Translations under genes and position numbers: made by a program
In this document: one piece after another, positions 35,689-48,017 of the stretch
Numbering within the stretch: the stretch's first letter is position 1
How the letters are laid out: each line of letters opens with the position of its first letter
Notes under the pieces: generated by a model
The model's input: only the letters and a program-made list of their open reading frames with translations
Database searches by the model: none
Told to the model about the DNA's origin: nothing
Assembly (NCBI GenBank): GCA_012932295.1
Contig: JAAONU010000014.1
Coordinates: 19,584,251-19,648,250, forward strand
DNA length: 64,000 nt
Source: Cyclina sinensis
Taxonomy: Eukaryota; Mollusca; Bivalvia; Venerida; Veneridae
Direction of reading: 5' to 3'

Positions 35689-38600
35689 GTAATGTTCCAA
35701 TGATAAAATGTCTTTAATTGAATATTACCGTTTATGCCCGCTAATGTATTGCATTCTATGTAAATCTAAACTGTCTTCAACAAATCAAAAAATATTAAAA
35801 GACTTACTAGTTGCTGGGAAAGACAGAAAACGAGCATTTCTTACTTATAAAGGGAGGGGGCCTGTCCTACAGCTAGCATTTTTTAAACAAACTTATGGAT
35901 ATATTTATAGCTAATAGCTGTCTGTTATAAATGCTAAATTGACGTATATTTAGATTACAAATTAACCTCCTTTCCGTGTGCCAATGATGGAAAGATTTTA
36001 TTTGTTCGCAGTAACACTATATATGTATCTATGAATATGTATATAATTTATAGATATTATAGTTTGCATATTCGTATGTAAAATGATGCTATCTATCTAA
36101 CAGTTACATTAAAACAACATCAACAACAAAAATATCATTCTTACATCATTCAATTGGGGAGGGGGGGAGGGGGTGAAGGAGTGGGGCGGGGGCAAATTTG
36201 ACAATATTTTTGATAACTTATAGTATTTGTATAAACTTACTTTTTGGATATGTATGTTTAATACAGCGACAGTCAATACATTGATTATATCTACGTACGT
36301 AATGTTATCTTTCTAAAATATTTCAGCTTGACACTTGAAGTCATTTTATATCAATTAAGACCTTTCAGCAATACTTAAATGTGTTTTCCGCTTTTACATG
36401 GAACGTAACAATATCGTTTTTGTTTCTTCGTTCATTCATTTCAGTATCTTTATTTTACCTTTCATTCAGTCATATCATTTATTTGATTAACATTGTAAGA
36501 CACAGTAGGATTTTGACCATCCTCAGTGATCGTTCGAGACGTGACGGTACAGGTAACTTCAGTCTGGGCCGTCCATCTCGGATGTCAGTGACTAAAACTA
36601 AGTCCCATGCTTTCTTTTTTTCTGTTCTCTATCTCGCCAGGTTGCATTGGCCATTCAAGGAAAATAAATATTTTCTTACCGAACTGAATCATTGGATAAA
36701 AGTACCCTGCGTGCAGACGAACACGAAGTGTATCTTGTATCATTTGTGGAAATAGACTTATATCAAACAGGACACGTTTTTCACGTTTTTTAAAGAAAAT
36801 CATGTCCTTTCTTTGAAAAACTATTCTCAATATTATGGTTAGTTAATACAATGTTCTTGTAAGCGGAAATGAAAATAAACTGTTAATCAGAAACAATGAA
36901 TACATAGTTTGTGTAGAGTAATGTGACTAAACTGTCGATAGGGTAAAATAGATACGCAATTTAAGCGTTTGTAAGGTTGATGGTTAGTTTTTAGTACATG
37001 ACCCATCTGTTTCGATCATGATAAATTTCGTATACATTTTATCCTCATCGAACTGATTTCGTCATCAGCAAAAAAAAAAAAAAAAAAAATGAAAAAAAAA
37101 AAATAAACAGACCCCTTTACATGTTATGCTCGCTTACGCTAGGGCAGGTTTGGCAAGAAACGCCTCTAGGCAACCGAAAATCGCGCAAGTACATGTACAA
37201 GTTGATATCTTCTTGATCTCATTTATAAACAGATATTTGCTGATTTATGCCTTCAGGAAATAGCACAGGAATGTATTGTATCAGCTACAAAAAAAACTCT
37301 TTAATGTAATGTCTACGTTTAGATAGTCCTTCGAACCATCAGTGTACAGAGCCTTAATGTCCTCATCATTGAATATCTGTATAGTATAGCGTAGTATGTT
37401 ACTGTTGGAACATACATGGGCGGATATATTTGACAAAGCAGATACGTAATAATATACGTACCTGGACAAAGTAACCTTGTCAAAGTCAAAAAATTGGTTG
37501 AAAAGCATGCCCTTCTCATTCATTTTGCTTTGAGTTCAGTATCTCTCCGAATGAGTTTGGTTTACATTTATACCACGTGCTCTTTTATAAATGACGTTTT
37601 GTCGGTCCGTCTGGAAACAGACCAGACTAAGTGATTGCCCTTGAACAGGGTTATTATTATTAGTAGTAGTAATAGTAGTAGTAGTAGTAGTGCATGTGAT
37701 ACTTGATCAGACGTGCACTCTATTTTTTAATCATTTTTTACTCGGATGGTTTAGATTAACTGTAATATTGTTTTTTTACGCCAGTATAGACACGAGTTTG
37801 GTTTTCTGTAGAAAATTGGGTAAAATGAAAGGTGATTTGCCTTTACAATTCTGTCGAAAACTTGTAAGCAATACTGTGTCCTCGTCAGTATTTTGATATG
37901 GCGTAAGGAACTTGACTCTGTTATTCACAAAACTTTTAAACAGTCGGCCGATGAAAAAGCTTGCAACATCTGGGTATCAGATACAACACTCGCTATTGTT
38001 TCAAGGAGAACAGTAAACGCCCAAGATGGTGGAGTGTAGCGGAGCATTCATTAGAAGCGGTCGCATAATATTAACCATAGTGATACGAAACATTTTCAAA
38101 CTACATTCGTATTTCAGTGAGTGACACATTTACTTTCCTGTCTATCTTTTGACTAAATCTCATTCTTTCACTTGATTATAAGTTCAGCTTCCGTACCGGA
38201 TATTTGCTTTTGTAAGTGGCATATTTAACCTAAATGACCTATGAAATATTTAGTTACTAGTACAGAGAGCGCTGGAACGAGGGTATTTAATGCCTAGTCT
38301 GATAAACAAACATGTTTGATCGAATTTGGCTCAAACAGGCTAAATAAAAGTTGTCTTATCAAGTAAAGTAACAAATGTTTCGTTGACACAGGATTATATG
38401 CTTTGCCTTTGATACATGATTACAATAATTTGGCAGAAGAGCTACTGTCGTTATTGATGATCGATAATTCAACAACAACAAAAAAAGGCATAACATTGGT
38501 TGTTTCGTTGGGACCACTGAAGACAGACATTGTTATTCCGTCGGATTGCCATTTTTTTCTGAGATAATCAGCATAAGTTTAAGTCTTAGCTAATTATAGC

Positions 38601-38689
38601 ATATCATAAAAAGAAGGTTTTCTTTAGAAATGGGTTAATTATCTATTTGAGTTAATCTATCGTCGGTACCGGTTGCCCATTAGACCGAC
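35689..38689. other. gene-free sequence between PLAT exons 2 and 3 (left part)
   Basis: No lipoxygenase or other exon was recognised. It holds a G-rich stretch near 36,160-36,190, A runs at 37,070-37,103 and a (GTA)n tract at 37,660-37,691. Confidence 0.45.
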
Positions 38690-38905
38690 GCTCCTTGAAG
38701 AGGTTAGTTATTTTAGGTTGTGGGAGATAGTGTGCAATATACAGAAAGCATCCCATTCCAGAGACACCCTGGTCCATGCTGTTCCATGCACTTATGGGAC
38801 CTCTGTTTAACGTCTTACCCTAATGACAATTAGTAATGTTAGTGTAGGAGAGGGGGGCGAACTTGCGAACCCATTGGACCACTGATCTGCTCTAGTATTG
38901 GGTTC
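38690..38905 (-). mobile_element. tRNA-derived SINE copy
   Basis: Read on the - strand: head gatcagtggtccaatgggtt, then 'aacagaggtcccataagtgc' and 'gggatgctttctgtatattg', the same order as the copy at 2,098. Confidence 0.6.
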
Positions 38906-40347
38906 TCACAGACCATTGACCATTTGTATAGATCCGGGTCATAATTATACACGTTTTGTTTAACTATTAGAGTTTTTCATCTGTAACTGTTCCCCTTTTA
39001 GTAGAAGCCCTTGAAAATTTTGGATATGTTGTGCCGTTGGAAAGTTCAGTTATCAGAAAGCATCTTATACAAGAGATACTACTGGTTATTTTGCATGCCT
39101 AGTGTATATCAACCACTTCACCGTCTTAGTCTGGGGGATAAAATTAGTAGTATAAGTGAAGGATTACATGTCTAGTGCGTAACCACTAGAAAACGGTTCG
39201 GCTCGTTTGATCTTCTTCAGTAACAACTTTGACATCAGGGTTTATGGGCTTCGAACACATTGAAGTAGTAAGGATATAGCCACATGCTAAGTATGATTCC
39301 TTTCATAACAGGTTATTGATGGACCTTTCATAATCAGCTGAGTTAATGTCCTTTATTAGAAAAAATAGATAAGTAAATAACGTCGGGGGATATATAACAG
39401 GCGGATACCATGTTTTCCTTTCATTTACTAAAAAGGCGACACAGGGGTCACTGTTTTCGGTAAGTAAGGAGAAGTTCGAGATCTTCAGTCTTCGCATCGA
39501 AAAGAATGAAGTACAAATGATAGCTGTCTACAGAGATAGTTCTGTCTTTTTATATTGCCTACCAAACTTAAAAATGGTCATATCCACTCCGCTGTAAACT
39601 TCAGCTTCATTATACATGTAATTCGTAACAAGTATTAACGCATGTTTTATACATTCCAGTGAATTTTCCATAGACATACGACGTTTCGCTATAGTGGTCA
39701 GGTGACAATGAATAAATTTATAAGATGAATGAAAAAGTTAGTGTACAAGAACCGTAAATGCAAACTATTTATACCTGAACGAAACTACTTGCCGTTATGA
39801 ATAAAAATAGCTTGTGTCTCTAACAATGGTGAAAGGGTTCAAATTTCATTTGCCTATTTTCAGGTACGATATTTTGAATTGAGACTTAAGTAAAGTTTGA
39901 TCCGTGACTTTTATAGTCCGTATTGGATTTAAAGGAATACTTTATTCAATTTTTGTGTACAAAAGTAAACTTGTTGACTCTAACATGAACTAAACATTTA
40001 AAACTGTGTATTGGATTAACTTTTATTGTCCGTCTCGTACATCAAAATAGTGTCGAGTCACTATCATTGCGGAAAATTTTCACCGTGAAAATAAAGAAAT
40101 TAAACAAAAACATACATGAGGGAATTCCATAAAGGAACACTACCTTTATGTTGTAAGACAAGGAACTTGTTTTAACATTGGACGGTATGTTACCTATTTC
40201 CAGTGTCAACCTGGACGATTTATAACATTTGATAAGTGGATTTTAGCTGGACAACGTTAAATTGATACCCTGTACTGTTGAATGCAATGTGTCACAAAAT
40301 AAATAAACAGGAAGGTGTGTAGTGTTTAATCAAAGAGGTTAAAAGTC
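38906..40347. other. gene-free sequence upstream of PLAT exon 3
   Basis: AT-rich. Likely holds the promoter or 5' UTR of variant 3. No motif stands out beyond the acceptor-like site at 40,200. Confidence 0.4.
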
Positions 40348-40815
40348 ATGGATCCAGTGGATTATATCTTTACTGTAAGGACTGGGGACAGGAAAAATGC
40401 CGGAACGGACGCCAATATCAAGGTCATTCTACATGGTGACGGCGGACGTAGGACAGAGAAAATGAAACTTCATAATACGTTTAAAAATGATTTTGAACAA
40501 GGACAACTTGACCAGTTTACCGTCAAGAAACAGTTCAAATTGAGAAACATCGAAAAGATCGAACTTTGGAGGGATAATTTCGGCTTTGGTAGTGCTTGGT
40601 ATCTAGACTATATTAAAGTTCGGCGAAAAGACACCGATAAAGAATTTGCCTTTCCGGTATTCAGGTGGATTCCGCCCAAAGTTCACCTTATATTCCGGGT
40701 AAATGATACAATGCTACCTCAGGATGATCCAGAGGCGGAACAGCGCTGGAAGGAACTGAAACGAAAACGGGAAATGTATGAAGTCAGTCAAAAGATAACA
40801 GGAGGGCCAGCGCAG
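40348..40815 (+). CDS. lipoxygenase, PLAT first exon 3
   Basis: 156 residues starting MDPVDYIFTVRTGDRKNAG. PLAT landmarks are GTDANIKV, KNDFEQGQLDQF, IELWRDNFGFGSAWYLDYI, FPVFRWIPP and LPQDDPEAEQRWKEL, ending GGPAQ at donor gtaata, phase 0. The ATG has G at -3 and G at +4, with an in-frame TAA at 40,327-40,329. The acceptor-like ctatttccag ending at 40,200 may mark a 5'-UTR splice. There are no internal stops, and similarity to exon 2 is high throughout, arguing for a functional rather than relic copy. Confidence 0.9.
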
Positions 40816-41642
40816 GTAATATTGTTCATTACAGCCTTTAAGGGCATTGCTTCAAAAACATCGTCATCATCGTCGACACACTAGAAATTGACCACTAAGA
40901 CCTGTAAGTTACAGGTTATAAATTGAAATGAATAAGTAAGTTTCATTTTAAAGGTTTTAAACGTTTAATAGAATACTACAGCTGCACTGCACATGTTCAT
41001 GTTAAACTAAGTTAATGCCTTGACGCCAACTTGAGAGCTGCAAGTTCCTTACAGCATTCCAACTTGATTGAAACATATCTCTGTTTAAAGTAGAAAGGTC
41101 TAAAACTGTAGCATGTTTAGTCTGTTCAAATAAATTGCGACTTATAATGATCACAAGTTTAACTGAATGATGTTATTTTAATTGCTGTAATTACAGAAAG
41201 AAATATCTAGCAAACGTAAATGCCACATGCGTATAAACAAACATTCATTCATATCAGAAAAAAAATGTAGATTGGTAATCTTGAAACATTTTGTAGAGAA
41301 GAACAGATAAAGATAATAGTTGTATGTTTTATCTATATTTCTTGTGAAAATTCAATAGAAAATCGTGTGAAAGTTTAGAATAATAGACAGACAGACAGAA
41401 AGACCGACCGACCGTCACCAATCTAGAAAGAAAATATGAAATATCAGACAGGTAGGCATGAAGGCAGCAAACACTCAGACATATATTTTCACAAAACCGA
41501 TCTTTAATTGCACAGTTTACACTGATACCAAAACTTAAAATGCTAAAATGTAGTAAAAAGAGAGAAGTGTGTAGCTGTAGGTAGGTGTTCCCGTTTAGGG
41601 GAGGAAAGCGTGTGTGTGTGGGGGGGGGGGGGGGGGGGTGGA
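40816..41642. other. gene-free sequence after PLAT exon 3
   Basis: AT-rich. Includes short gaca/gacc repeats near 41,388 and a G run at 41,620-41,638. No exon seen. Confidence 0.45.
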
Positions 41643-42114
41643 CGTACACGTTACGACGCAAATTGTAATAAAACGCAAATTGTAATAACCTTTTTCTCCC
41701 TTATAACGGTTGTATTCGATATATTCTAGAAGAAGTGAATTTCCCGGTAAATGTCTTAAAATGGATTATATATCCATTTTATATAATAATACACTGCAAT
41801 AGCCTTAAATCCACCTTGAATTCCGATTTTGAATTTTTATTACAATTTGCGTTATTACAATTTGCGTTACCGTTTGCAACGCAAATTGTAATAAAACGCA
41901 AATTGTAATAAACTTTTTTTCTTCCTCATAAGGATAGTATTCGATATATTCTAAAAGTAGTGAATTCCCCGGGAAATGTCTTAAAATGAATTATATACCC
42001 ATTGTAGATAATAATACATTGCAATAACCCTAAATTCACGATTTTGACTTTTTATTACAATTTGCGTTATTACAATTTGCGTTTTTATTACAATTTGCGT
42101 CGTAACACACGTAC
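41643..42114. mobile_element. composite palindromic MITE (two tandem units)
   Basis: The outer ends are inverted: gttacgacgcaaattgtaat at left and attacaatttgcgtcgtaac at right. Two ~210-bp units lie head to tail, each bounded by inverted copies of acgcaaattgtaata and sharing 'attcgatatattcta' and 'aaatgtcttaaaatg'. The junction near 41,842-41,917 contains back-to-back copies of the end motif. Confidence 0.8.
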
Positions 42115-43230
42115 TTGGCCCTAGGTAACATCGAGTCTTAATATATTGTCTACGAATATCGCTGTATACAGGACAAACCATTATACAATGATATTCATTC
42201 TCGATGTCTTTGCATTGAAATAATGAACAATAACGCTAACTACTATGGCGACAAGTTTCAGTATTTAGTACATGCGAGGATAATCTTAACTTAGAAACAG
42301 AATACCTAAATTTAGCTGGCAAAACATCCAAATACTTCCCGAATGGAAAGCTACCTTTACATTGTTTATAAAATTAAAGGTTTTACTTTCTACAATATTC
42401 TGGTGCCATTTTTGCTTAAAAATGGCTAATACCCTTTCTTTTTAAAGAGAATGAAAGTTATTTAAGCCAACGACTCTATGGTCATTCCATACGTATGAAA
42501 ACCTAGTTATCTAGCAGAGTTTTGACACCGCATGTCAAATCATTACTTTGAGTTTTACTGAGAAGTTGCTCATATAATTTTGTGATTACTACATTTGGAG
42601 ATGACATTATCTTGCACCAACATTTGATGGTACGGACATATCTGTTTGTGTACAGTGGGAATCGACCAAATTCATCTTCCACATTGATACTTGAAGTTTT
42701 AACATTTAACAACTGTATCTAAAATTTAAGATGTAATCGTTCAATATCTTTAGATTTCCCAAAACTCCATATTACACATCCATAATTCTACGTAGCACCG
42801 ACAAACGAGTCAAATAACTGATAAATTCACCAGGCTTTAGTTCAAGCCCTTTCATGTTTTGCATCAAAACATTTAGCGGTTTAAGTCCCTTTCCAGCAAT
42901 TGTTTCTTGGTTAAGAACAAAAGAACTAGTATAATTAAACACTGTACCAAGATTATTAAAATTATCAGCAATATCTATCTTTTGAATATTATAAAACCAT
43001 TTTTCGTTCATTTGCACTGGGCCACGTTTACGAAGAACCATTATTTTAGACTTTTCCGTATTTACCTGCAGACCCCATTTATTACAATAAACATGCATTA
43101 AGTTAAGACTAGTTTGCAGCTTGTAAACAGTCAGCGAGAATAACCATGTCGTCTGCAAAGAGCATTAATATAAACATTATATCACCTAGACTTCGATCAC
43201 TTTCTTGTTTAAAGTTTGGAAATTTTGTAT
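42115..43230 (-). pseudogene. LINE reverse-transcriptase relic
   Basis: Reading the - strand in order: the RT catalytic motif LFADDMVILA (FADD at 43,148-43,159), then after a frameshift near 43,115, LQTSLNLMHVYCNKWGLQVN and TEKSKIMVLRK (RT palm/thumb). Next come FGRFPLYTNRYVRTIKCW and a C-terminal block ending EYHCIMVCPVYSDIRRQYI. This order matches the C-terminal half of non-LTR retrotransposon ORF2 proteins in animals. Frameshifts and stops separate the pieces, and the endonuclease half is missing, cut at the MITE at 43,231. The clade is not determined. Confidence 0.82.
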
Positions 43231-43462
43231 TGGCGTGCGCGACAGAATGAAACAATGAAACAACGAAATTTAAAGTTTTTTGATATTTCGCGACGGAACG
43301 AAAGGACGACATGTAAGAAAAATCGCGTGCACAACAAGAGTCGTTGTTTCGTTCTTTCGCGCGTGGTTAAACCTGAAGTATCGTTGTATTGTTCTGTCGC
43401 GCGTGTCGACGCGAAACTTTGAAACTTTAAAATGTCATTGTTTCGTTATGTCGCACACGCCA
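43231..43462. mobile_element. ~230-bp MITE abutting the LINE relic
   Basis: The ends tggcgtgcgcgaca and tgtcgcacacgcca are inverted. Inside are repeated 'cgttgtttcgttctttcgcgcg'-type subunits, about three in one direction and two in the other. It marks the 5' break of the LINE. A TA duplication is possible but unclear. Confidence 0.65.
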
Positions 43463-44299
43463 TAACGAAAGAGCGAAATGTCCTAAAACAGCCACCATAG
43501 ATATTAGTCCATAAAAAATTACTCAATTTGCAGCACCATTTCTGACATTGAAATAGTCTGAGAACAAAATATTTTCTGTAATTTATATTTATAGAAGAAG
43601 AGAAGCTTTTACCTGTAGAAAAAATGTGTTATTAATAAATAAAGAATGTGTTAAGTTATAATTGTAATAAAGTCGGTTTATAACATTCGCACACAGGAAG
43701 AGTGTTACTTCCTCGTTGTTGTTTGATTTATGTGTTGAAAGAAAGCCAGCATTTGCTTGCAAGAATATATATTAGTGAATAAAATTCTTCTGCCATATTT
43801 ATCGCGGTCTAAGCATATGCTCCGAACGGTTCGTTTGATAGTGATTGCATTTTGTGGTCTGTTTTGTATTCAGATAATTTACGTGTCTGATTTTCTGTTG
43901 CATTAGTTCTTTCTAAAAAAAAAAATCAACGGAATGTTGGGAGTCTAGTTTTATTTTCAACATATTCGAAACTTGAAATTTGCCTTTATTCTATTGATGA
44001 CAATTTTCTGTGACAACAATGCTTATTATATTATTACTGTGTCGTTTAACCATTTTGTAATTTATAACAATTGTCGCGGAAAACAGCTGTCCCGCTGAAG
44101 TAGTTAATATATGTAATGTTACATTTAATGCAAAAGACTTTGAATTCTGAATACAGTGTTGGGATAAATTTCATTAAAGAGATTTCATATACAGGATAAT
44201 TTTACCAATGTTGTTATTATAGCGTGTTAAAGGGATCTTTAAAAAGTTATTAGTTTTCTATTTTTGTGTGAAAACATAAGTATAATTTATAACTTAAAT
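43463..44299. other. gene-free sequence upstream of PLAT exon 4
   Basis: AT-rich, with no exon. Presumed 5' region of variant 4. Confidence 0.4.
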
Positions 44300-44770
44300 A
44301 TGGACGACGTAACCTACTGCATAGAGGTCAAAACAGGTGATAAACTTTTCAGTGGGACGGACGCAAATGTATACATTAAATTCCATTGCAAAAATGGCGA
44401 CACAACTGAAGAGAAACTCCTTGATACATTGTTTAAAAATGACCTTGAAACGGGTCAAGTGGATCGTTTTAAATTCAAGCACCAAAAGAACCTGTCGTCT
44501 GTAGATTTTATCGAAATTTGGCGGGACGATGCAGGTGTCCTTGACAATTGGTACGTGGATTACATCCGTGTAACTAAGCAGTCGTCTGCAAACGAGAAAT
44601 ACGAATTTCCGCTTTTTAGATGGATAAAAGCGGGCTTTAAATATAAGATAGTTCACTTGGACACAAATCTGCCACAAACAGAGCCATTTAAGGATCAACG
44701 AAAACTGGAACTTGAAGAAAAAAGACAGAAATATGTGTTGGAACCTCATTTTAAAGGGGCACCATGTCAG
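44300..44770 (+). CDS. lipoxygenase, PLAT first exon 4
   Basis: 157 residues starting MDDVTYCIEVKTGDKLFSG. PLAT landmarks are GTDANVYI, KNDLETGQVDRF, IEIWRDDAGVLDNWYVDYI and FPLFRWIKA, then LPQTEP, ending FKGAPCQ at donor gtaaat, phase 0. The ATG has A at -3 and G at +4, with an in-frame TAA at 44,240-44,242. It is the most diverged at the C-terminal linker (GAPCQ in place of GGPAQ). No internal stops. Confidence 0.88.
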
Positions 44771-46128
44771 GTAAATGATTACTGTGTCTGTATTTATGTT
44801 GCAGAGATAAGACAGCACGGCATAAACCCGGACCTTATGCATTTAAAACCTTTAACAATTGTAACTGTGATTTCTATTTGAGTTGGCAAACGCATTCAAA
44901 GCTTCGGCCAAAATTCTGCTCATTTTTTTAAGATAAATACATCTATAAACAGTTTTATTTAAGGGTTTGTTTTCTCAAAGTCATTGACTGGAAAAAAAAA
45001 AAAGACATTGTATTCGATTGGCTTATTCGAAGGAGTACATAACTTGTAATTTTACATAAGCACAAGCACATAAGGTATGGCCTTTTGAAGGCATTTCAGT
45101 CATTGTTACTTCTGACCATAGGTATCAGGGCTACGCTTCTACGAAGCGACGACCCAACCAGACGGATTTTGCGACAAAGCGGACACTTTAACTTCTTGCC
45201 TATTATTAAAAATGTTTGAAACATGTTCGATACCCGCGTCAGCATAGCAAATTTTGAAAAACAATAATAATAAATACGTCAGGAAAGTCCAAACCAAGCG
45301 TCACATGATTTTTGTTTAAACCATGACGAATCTATGGTGTTTCACTGGCTCATTTTGTTTTTCTGCGGTCCTTCTTGTTAGGCAGTAAGAAATAGTGACG
45401 CTTACAGTTCAGTTACAAAAGACATGCAAATGTCGATATTGCTTGCAACTGTTGTTTTTGTTGTTTTGCTGTTACCAACAAGAATGTCCTAAAGACGAGT
45501 AACTTACATTGACACATTCCAACAGCCTGTCCCATTCTCCAGAGAATAAGACTAGTTAACAAGCAGTAGTGGGTGCTTATGAATTATCAACGAGTCATTA
45601 TAGTAAAATTAAACTTCGTGACACACAAGATGTAAAAATTGGTATAGTGATGCTAATAATACCTTACAACCTACGACATTCGTCACGGACTGGCTAATTC
45701 GTGAAATTGTCCACAATTTTACTATTTACGCCTGTATTCAATAACCGGGTGGGTATCTCCCTTATAATAGTAATCTTCCCACGCGGTTGTGGTTTCACTT
45801 GTGAGTAATTCTGTTCTATATTTTTACGCTAAACTTCTAATGGTTTCAAATATGTTGATAAAATGATCTCCTGTCGTACGTTTTGTGAAAATTTCAAACA
45901 ATTTGCATTTTGCAAAATCTTTAGATTTTGGTGATGAGATGGTGATTTTGATGATAATGCCGAACGTGATAGAAACGAGCGAATGAATGAAAATATTTTT
46001 GTTTTGAAACGGAAATGCGATCAATTTAGAAGGACATATAATACATTTATGAAACACTGACAGTTAGATATTTATATGTGAGATGGACTTGCTACATATT
46101 TCACGGGGGCTTGAAGTTAATAAAATGA

Positions 46129-46159
<31 letters not shown>

Positions 46160-46580
46160 GTGTTGAAAGTAGTATGATTTTTAGAAACTTACCAACATAT
46201 GGTTGTGTTTGGATTGGACATTGTAATCTCCAATCAGTGATATTGTATATATTTACTCCAAAACAATAAATATATACAATTTCTTTTAAATTACAATATC
46301 TGTAATGTATACGCAATGAAGAAAACGGTCAGTTTATTATTGCTATAGTGTAGCGAACAGTTGACGAAACAGCGTCATTACTCGGGATTGTAATTTGTAG
46401 GACCGCTGCCAGATACTTTGTGTGCACTAACTAACATAATTGCCATTATTTATGTTTTGACAAGATCGATTCCCCCCCCCCCCCCCCCCACGAGAGGGCA
46501 ACTTTTTAAACACGTTACTGTTGGCTAAATCTTCAAGAACTAAAGGCACCTTTTCACAAATAAATCAAAATGCTTTATTT
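44771..46580. other. gene-free sequence after PLAT exon 4
   Basis: No exon seen. Contains (AAAT)n at 46,129-46,159 and a C run at 46,472-46,489. Confidence 0.45.
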
Positions 46581-46584
46581 GTAG

Positions 46585-46795
46585 GTTTAACGCAGGTTTC
46601 AACAGCTGTGTTCATATCCCGGCGGTCCGTCCACTGGGTATCCAACTAGTAATTACTAACCAAACTTTCCGCAAGCGACTGAGTACTTCCTCATTTGATC
46701 CAGAGGTGAGGAACATATCACCCATACGGTCCTTTTGGGGAATTGTACTGAGAACCCCTGGATTGACCCGGCCGGCAAACAGAAAAATTAAACTT
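46585..46795 (-). mobile_element. diverged SINE copy related to 55.8 kb
   Basis: Shares 'catatcccggcggtc', 'actaaccaa', 'gactgagtacttcctc' and 'agaggtga' in order with the copy at 55,765. The tRNA-like head is degraded. Confidence 0.55.
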
Positions 46796-46799
46796 GCTG

Positions 46800-47522
46800 C
46801 CTAAAATGCTCCGGTTTGTAAAGACAATGCCGGAATCCTTTCCACGTGTCTTAACCTAAACCCTCCCACGTATCAATCAGTCAAAATTTATATAGATACG
46901 CTTTAAATGCAACTTTTATTATCAAAATAAAATTTGTAAATACATTTTACAAATACCGTAAATGGTATTAAGTAAGTATTTACTTTTTTGCAAATTTTAA
47001 GTTACTAAAATTTCGTGGGCGCTTTACATATAAATACAGTTCGTGTTTTATGAAATGTTGTATAACTGTCTCGATATGGGTTATATTTTGAAACAAGTAC
47101 CTGTGGAAAGTATGCCATACCTGTATATAACGTAGTCGTTACGGTCACGTGATAATAAATGGCAAAACTTTCAAAGGACGCCGACATTGGATAAACATAA
47201 ATATTTACGCGATAGGTAACAGTGAACGGACTCTCGTAAAATTATTATTGGAAACAAAAATGTAACCACAAGCAATTTCGATAATAGTGATCAGTGGATG
47301 ATATTTGTATGTATATATATAGATAACACTGTCATCTTCACTCATTTGAACAGTATTTACCACACAAAGTACAGGGTGTGTTCAAAAATAGTTTACCTAT
47401 TGGAATATACGAGAAGTGAAAACGCATCTATTGGAATGTACTAGAAAGGCAATATAGTTGTGATACTGTCTCTTAAAAATTTGATAGATAATAAGAAAAA
47501 CAGATTAAAACATTTGAACAAA
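46800..47522. other. gene-free sequence upstream of PLAT exon 5
   Basis: Probable promoter region of variant 5, with a TATA-like stretch at 47,311. No other exon. Confidence 0.4.
47311..47321 (+). promoter_or_regulatory. TATA-like box upstream of PLAT exon 5
   Basis: tatatatatag about 200 bases upstream of the ATG. AT-rich surroundings make this weak. Confidence 0.25.
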
Positions 47523-48017
47523 ATGGGTGCCTGTCTTGGTGTACAAAATGCTCAGTTTTTAATATATGTAAAAACTGGAGATAAAAAGAATGCAGGCACA
47601 GATGCTAATGTGAAAATAAAATTGCATGACAAAAATGGAAATAACAGCGATGAATTAGTATTGGATAATTTCTTTCGTAATGACTTTGAAAGTGGTCAGT
47701 TGGACATGTTTCCAATAAAAAATCTGAAGGTAAAAGATTTTAATGGGCATGTATGCAGAGTTGAATTTTGGAGAGACAATGCAGGTCTTGGTGCTGATTG
47801 GTATGTGGACAAAATTGTTGTAGAAAATAGAAAAACAAATGAAATTTACATATTTCCAGTATTTCGATGGATTAAACCAGACTATCATTATCTAATAGAA
47901 CATTTGGACACATCACTACCCCAGTTTGATCCGCATGTGGATCAGAGAAAAGAAGAGCTTGCAGAAAAACGTGAGACGTATCAGACAGCTCAAAAAGTTC
48001 CTGATGGTCCAGCACAG
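47523..48017 (+). CDS. lipoxygenase, PLAT first exon 5 (MGACLG start)
   Basis: 165 residues starting MGACLGVQNAQFLIYVKTGD. The first residues fit the N-myristoylation pattern (Gly2, small residue at 6), with Cys4 available for palmitoylation. PLAT landmarks are AGTDANVKI, RNDFESGQLDMF, VEFWRDNAGLGADWYVDKI, FPVFRWIKP and LPQFDP, ending VPDGPAQ at donor gtatac, phase 0. The ATG has A at -3 and G at +4, with an in-frame TAG at 47,442-47,444. It is nearest to the shared body exons, 5.4 kb away, and may be the ancestral first exon. Acylation is inference from sequence. Confidence 0.9.

Noticed and set aside
36381..36755. 124-residue + strand frame
   Set aside because: AT/T-rich hydrophobic composition, no domain, no splice-supported structure.
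41329..41661. 110-residue - strand frame with poly-Pro
   Set aside because: Created by the G run and short repeats; no domain.
44294..44842. 182-residue - strand frame
   Set aside because: Antisense shadow of PLAT exon 4.
29980..48017. Five separate lipoxygenase genes
   Set aside because: No catalytic-domain exons were found between the PLAT exons, and their donors match the single downstream body.
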